A DNA stretch of 64,000 nucleotides. Source: Coffea arabica. Lineage: Eukaryota; Streptophyta; Magnoliopsida; Gentianales; Rubiaceae. Positions 58,842 to 64,000 of this stretch are shown in pieces (position 1 is the stretch's first letter; each line of letters starts with the position of its first letter). The stretch covers positions 3,264,501 through 3,328,500 of the forward strand of contig NC_092323.1 of assembly GCF_036785885.1 (NCBI RefSeq), in the 5' to 3' direction. Under the pieces are notes generated by a model. The model did not search any database. It saw only the letters and a list, made by a program, of their open reading frames with translations, and was not told the DNA's origin. The translations under genes and the position numbers were made by a program.

Positions 58842-61800
58842 ATGGCGGCACAAGACGAAGCTATGGAGGCACTGAAGAAGGAGGCCGTCGACTTGGTCTC
58901 TGCCACTTCTCTCTTCTTGTAACTTATTTTTTTCTCATTCATTTTTTTTTCGTTTTACATTTTTACATTTCAACACTAGTAACTTGCGTCTAATAGCTAT
59001 TACTAAGTTTATGATAGCTTTTTATTCTTGATTTCCTAATTTATCTATTGTGACGACAAATAAAAATCACAGGAGAATATTCCGCTGGAGGAGGTTTTCG
59101 AGAATTTGCGGTGTACCAAGGAGGGGCTTTCGTCTGAGGATGCACAAAGGAGACTGCAGATTTTTGGTTACAACAAACTGGAAGAGAAGGAGGTCTGTTT
59201 TATTTGTTTGCTATTTTTGTTTGAATTTTTCCTTTCCTTTCTTTTTTTTTTTTAAGTTTGGTTGTTGCAGATGATTTTTTCCCCCCTTTCGTTATTACTA
59301 TTTTAATCGGGGGTTTCTATTTGGTGCTGACGTTGAGATTTTGTTGAATACTCGGGGTTTGGGGGAGGGTTGCAGGAAAGCAAGGTTCTGAAGTTTCTGG
59401 GATTCATGTGGAATCCACTCTCATGGGTCATGGAAGCTGCTGCCGTAATGGCCATTGCACTCGCTAATGGAGGCGTAAGCTCCTATTTCTTCCCTTCGCT
59501 TCTTCTTCTTCTTCTGTGGAGCGTGACAATTTTGTTGGAATTAATAAGATCAATCGAATATGATATATTCAGTCTGTTTTTTTGCTTTTATTTGTTTAGT
59601 ACTTCTTGGTGATTTTCTATATAGCTTCTCAAGCTGGAGTATGGACTATGGCCACGTAGTAGTATATTTTAAGTTTGTTCAAGGAGTTTTGGTTTTACTT
59701 AAGAGAAAAAGGAAAAAAGAGAGAGAAGAATAGCATGCCATGCATGGTCTGGGTAACCAAACTAGTGTTGCTATTTTTATATAGACGAGAGAGAGAGAGA
59801 GAGAAGGGGGGGGGGGTACAGTTGGTATTTGCTGTCCCCAGGCTTCTTACTATGTCAGTTCGGTTTTTTATTTTGGGTTCCTTTTTCGGATTTCCACTTA
59901 CTGTTGGAGTTGAATATTAATCAATAGCCATCTGTTGTTTTTTACTTTCTCTCATTTTTATATTATTTTATTTTTTAGCTGGGTGCTGTTTCATAGCTTA
60001 CCCTTCTTTTTTACGATGTGTTGAACTTATGTTCTTGCTTATGGTTGATGTATGCCATGTTTTACCTCAATGATCTCTTAGAGCAAAAGAAAGAAGGTAG
60101 AGCACGTAATTATGTGCACTTTCTGATCAAGTAAAGTTCTATGACATTCATTCGGGGCTCACATATTGTTATTAATACCACATACAGTGATTTTTTTTTT
60201 CTCAGTCTTAGCGTTGTTCTGTTTTAACTTTTTGCTGCTTCTGACTCTCACTCTCTCAACAGGGAAAACCTCCTGATTGGCAAGATTTTGTTGGGATTAG
60301 TATTCTGCTTCTCATCAATTCAAGTATTAGTTTCTATGAGGAGAACAATGCTGGTAATGCTGCTGCAGCATTAATGGCCCGCCTTTCTCCCAAAGCCAAG
60401 GTATTGAGAAAAGTCAAATTTAGGATTCTGCATCATAGTATTCTGTTGATAGAGTGTTATTCCAAATTTTGAAACTCCATCTTGCCTTCTAACAAGAGTT
60501 TCATATTGTATAGTTTTATCTTCTATTAATGGGTGAAAATGAAAAATGTTATAGGTGCTTCGAGATGGCAGCTGGAGTGAGCAAGATGCATCAATTCTTG
60601 TACCTGGTGATATTATAAGTATAAAGCTTGGGGACATTATTCCAGCAGATGCTCGTCTTCTTGATGGTGATCCACTGAAAATAGACCAGGTGCTCCATTA
60701 TCTTTATTTTTTCAAATAGTGATATTTTCTGATTTTTGTTTCTTCACATAGTAGAATTCTTTGTTCACCAACCCACGTTGCCTCCACAGTCTGCCTTGAC
60801 TGGAGAATCCCTTCCTGTGTCCAAAGCCCCTAGGGAGGGTGTTTATTCAGGGTCTACATGCAAACAAGGGGAGATTGAAGCAGTAGTGATTGCAACTGGT
60901 GTTCACACCTTCTTTGGCAAGGCTGCTCACCTTGTTGACTCTACAAATCAACAGGGACATTTTCAGAAGGTATAACTCAGCCTTCTCACATTGATTTCCT
61001 TGTTAAACAAGAAACCATATTCCATACTGTTGTCTTTTTGTGCAAGGACTAATGGCCATTGAACTTGCTGTATGAGTGTTTCTTTCAGATGCATTCTTGC
61101 CTTATGGGTGTTTCAGACTTGCTCATTTATCTGACGTTGTTCTCTTGTTTCATATTAGGTCTTGACTGCCATTGGAAATTTCTGTATATGTTCGATTGCT
61201 GTGGGAATGATCACAGAGGTCATTGTGATGTATCCCATTCAAAATCGGCCCTACAGACCGGGGATTGACAATTTGCTGGTACTTCTTATTGGAGGGATTC
61301 CAATTGCCATGCCAACAGTTTTGTCTGTTACAATGGCAATTGGTTCCCACCGTTTGTCTTTGCAGGTTGGTTTCATTTTTGCAAATTGTGATTGTGTCAT
61401 CCTTGATCAATTCGAGATTATCAACAGCACCAACATATTTGTCTATAACACAGGGAGCTATTACTAAAAGAATGACTGCAATAGAAGAAATGGCAGGCAT
61501 GGACGTACTTTGCAGCGATAAAACAGGAACTTTGACATTGAACAAACTTAGTGTTGACAAGAATCTTATTGAGGTCTGTACAAAATGGAAATGAAGAAGG
61601 TTTTGATCCACAATTTCTTGAAGTTGTCATCCTAAATGTTGTTTCGACTTCTTATGATACATACTTTTGTAGGTATTTGCCAAAGGAGTGGATGTAGACA
61701 CTGTAGTCTTAATGGCTGCCAGAGCTGCTCGGTTGGAAAACCAAGATGCAATCGATGCTGCTATTGTTGGGATGTTGGCAGACCCAAAAGAGGCGAGGGC

Positions 61801-62628
61801 TGGTATTCAAGAGGTTCACTTCCTTCCATTTAACCCAACTGATAAGCGCACTGCTTTGACGTATATTGACAATAGAGGCAAAATGCATAGAGTCAGCAAA
61901 GGTGCTCCTGAACAGGTAGTCATGAACCAACTGGTAACTGATTTCATTTCCACAATGTCGCTGGTTATATGTTCTTATCTATGTGTGTGTGGGGTTTTCA
62001 GATTCTAAATCTTGCGCATAATAAATCAGACATAGAGGGCAAAATTCATGCTGTGATTGATAAATTTGCAGAGAGAGGGTTGCGTTCTCTTGCAGTGGCA
62101 TATCAGGTAATGTATTTCCTTGCTTCTTGTTTAGTTGGAAAACCTTAGTACTATGCTCAAAGCTGATACTTTTACAAGTTTCTGATTATGACTTTGTTGC
62201 CTTGACATCTGCAGGAAGTCCCTGAAGGAAGGAAAGAAAGTTTGGGAGGTCCCTGGCAATTTATTGGCCTCATGCCTCTTTTTGATCCACCCAGGCATGA
62301 CAGTGCTGAAACGATCAAAAGGGCTTTAAATCTTGGGGTAAATGTGAAAATGATCACTGGTATGTCTTCCTTAAACTAGCTTTCCAACTCTTGATTGTTT
62401 TAATTCAATCATGATATTTGATTTTGCTATATTATCTTAAAATCTGTCAGGTGATCAACTAGCAATAGGCAAAGAAACAGGACGTCGTTTGGGAATGGGA
62501 ACCAACATGTATCCTTCTTCTGCTTTGTTAGGACAGAATAAGGATGAATCTCTTATTTCCTTGCCTGTGGATGACTTGATTGAAAAAGCTGATGGTTTTG
62601 CTGGTGTTTTCCCTGGTAAGAATTCCCC

Positions 62629-62660
<32 letters not shown>

Positions 62661-64000
62661 AAAGAAAGAAAGTTCCTTCGTAGTAGTTTCTTCAATCTTT
62701 AGCCTCTTCTTTTAGCTTCTGCAATCTGAAATTTTTTTTTCTAAAATCATATATTTTTAGTGTACATTTTCTTCCAAGTAACTCACTTTACTGATTTTGA
62801 TGTCTCATATTTGTGCAGAACACAAGTATGAAATAGTTAAACGCCTGCAAGCTAAAAAGCATATATGCGGAATGACTGGTGATGGAGTAAATGATGCCCC
62901 TGCTCTCAAGAAGGCTGATATTGGAATAGCTGTTGCTGATGCAACTGATGCTGCTCGGGATGCTTCTGACATTGTTCTGACGGAACCTGGTCTTAGTGTT
63001 ATTATAAGTGCTGTTTTAACCAGTCGAGCAATCTTTCAGAGGATGAAAAATTATACAGTAAGTTGCCAGTGTTGGTTAGTATTGCTATTATGCATTAATA
63101 ATGTTAATTTTGCTTGCCCATCAGTTTATCAGAGACATGAGTAAGTGGCTGATCAAGGATCTTACCACTTGCTTATAGTCATTAGTTGGTTTGTATAATT
63201 TTGGTGTCCTTAGCACTGCCTGCTCTATCTTTGATAATTTGTGTTTCATGAAAAGCCAAATTGCTGCCTAAGCATTTCATTTCCCGACCTTTGTGACATT
63301 TTAAATGATTCCTTACCGACCTCCAACTTTCATAGTGTGTTGTCATATTCTTCAAGCCAAACAGCAGCAAGTCTGCACTGCTGGTCACTGCTACTTAAAA
63401 TTTAAGCAAAATAATCTGTTTGCCATTTCCGTTTTGCAGATCTATGCAGTTTCTATCACAATCCGTATAGTGGTAAGTGTGAATTTGTTGTCCAAAGGAA
63501 CCCACAAGGGCAAACCAACATGTTTTTTAACTGTTGATTCTCACTTGTGTCTTTCTAATCATGTAAATTATGCTGTGACAGCTTGGTTTCCTGTTACTTG
63601 CACTGATTTGGAAATTTGACTTTCCACCTTTCATGGTGCTAATCATTGCAATTCTCAATGATGGTACGTATCCTTATTTCTGCATCTGAATGCTTCTTCT
63701 CTACCTGACATGCCAATAGACTGTATGCTATGTTGTTTATATGCTTCTTTCACCTTTTGTCAAATCACAATGATTGTTGCGGAGGAAAACTGTGTGGCCT
63801 GTTAAAAGTACTTTTCTTTCACTAGCTGGCACTTTGCATGCTAGGTACAATCATGACAATATCGAAGGACAGGGTAAAACCATCTCCTCTACCAGATTGC
63901 TGGAGGCTGGGTGAGATTTTTGCTACTGGAATCGTTCTTGGTGGTTACTTGGCAGTGATGACTGTCATCTTCTTCTGGGCAGCATATGACACAGACTTCT
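58842..64000 (+). CDS. plasma-membrane H+-ATPase (P3A), 3' end beyond the window
   Basis: Proton pump that energises the plant plasma membrane. Sixteen exons are visible: 58842-58895, 59073-59192, 59376-59474, 60263-60400, 60555-60689, 60790-60969, 61159-61365, 61454-61573, 61673-61915, 62002-62106, 62215-62359, 62451-62615, 62819-63057, 63440-63472, 63582-63663, 63845 onward. They give about 740 of an expected 950 residues in one frame. Landmarks: [20 protein letters not shown] (TM1), TGES actuator motif (186-189), [20 protein letters not shown] (TM4), [11 protein letters not shown] with phosphorylated Asp 333, [15 protein letters not shown] (590-598), and [13 protein letters not shown] with Asp 688 in TM6, the equivalent of AHA2 Asp684 for proton binding. 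TM7 onward and the autoinhibitory R domain with its penultimate Thr lie outside the window. The closest AHA/PMA paralogue is not resolved; the N-terminus resembles the AHA4/AHA11 type. Confidence 0.96.
62627..62664 (+). repeat. poly-C/poly-A tract in H+-ATPase intron 12
   Basis: A C-rich homopolymer run (with a T near its start) passes straight into a run of about 13 A, beginning a dozen bases after the donor site at 62616. Such runs are length-variable and error-prone; the splice site itself is intact. Confidence 0.9.

Noticed and set aside
61150-61611. 153-codon minus-strand frame
   Set aside because: Antisense shadow of H+-ATPase exons 7 and 8.

Overview
The window is plant nuclear DNA, and every recognisable gene has close counterparts in eudicots. 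It carries genes with many introns, AT-rich introns and intergenic DNA, two PPR genes, a plant-type plasma-membrane proton pump, a GT14 glucuronosyltransferase and many small non-autonomous DNA transposons. I cannot name the species. No tRNA, rRNA, CRISPR array or coding retroelement was found.

Layout. 1-2583: no supported gene. 2584-5767 (-): GT14 beta-glucuronosyltransferase (GlcAT14A/B type, 4 exons, 430 aa). 5768-8177: intergenic with a small hairpin element. 8178-10199 (+): intronless P-class PPR protein like Arabidopsis At5g39980. 10865-11593 (-): a broken LOB-domain (LBD27-like) transcription factor gene, readable only across three frames. 12236-19652 (+): four DUF569 (fascin/actin-crosslinking-like) units in a row, the last followed by the usual C-terminal exon. 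The units look like exons bounded by phase-0 splice sites, and the last interval is inflated by small transposons. 20987-22564 (+): PLS/E-class PPR protein. 23542-25269 (-): complete but intronless ARIADNE-type RBR E3 ligase. 25270-28765: two small transposons and a degenerate tandem-repeat array. 28766-32777 (+): HI0933-type FAD/NAD(P) flavoprotein, 16 exons, 483 aa. 35706-53059 (+): VIH/PPIP5K inositol pyrophosphate kinase-phosphatase, 30 exons, 1064 aa. 53060-58841: long intergenic region with a MULE-type MITE. 58842-64000 (+): plasma-membrane H+-ATPase, 16 exons visible, cut by the window end.

How the genes relate. They are independent eukaryotic genes, not an operon. From memory of Arabidopsis locus numbers, the GT14, PPR and flavoprotein genes match At5g39990, At5g39980 and At5g39940, while GlcAT14B and VIH1 (At5g15050, At5g15070) are near-neighbours in a second block. 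The window may therefore keep an older gene order that Arabidopsis has split between duplicated segments. The DUF569-PPR pair also resembles At3g28630-At3g28640. The most notable features are the DUF569 unit array, the LBD pseudogene, the intronless ARIADNE gene, and several short inverted-repeat elements with readable target-site duplications.
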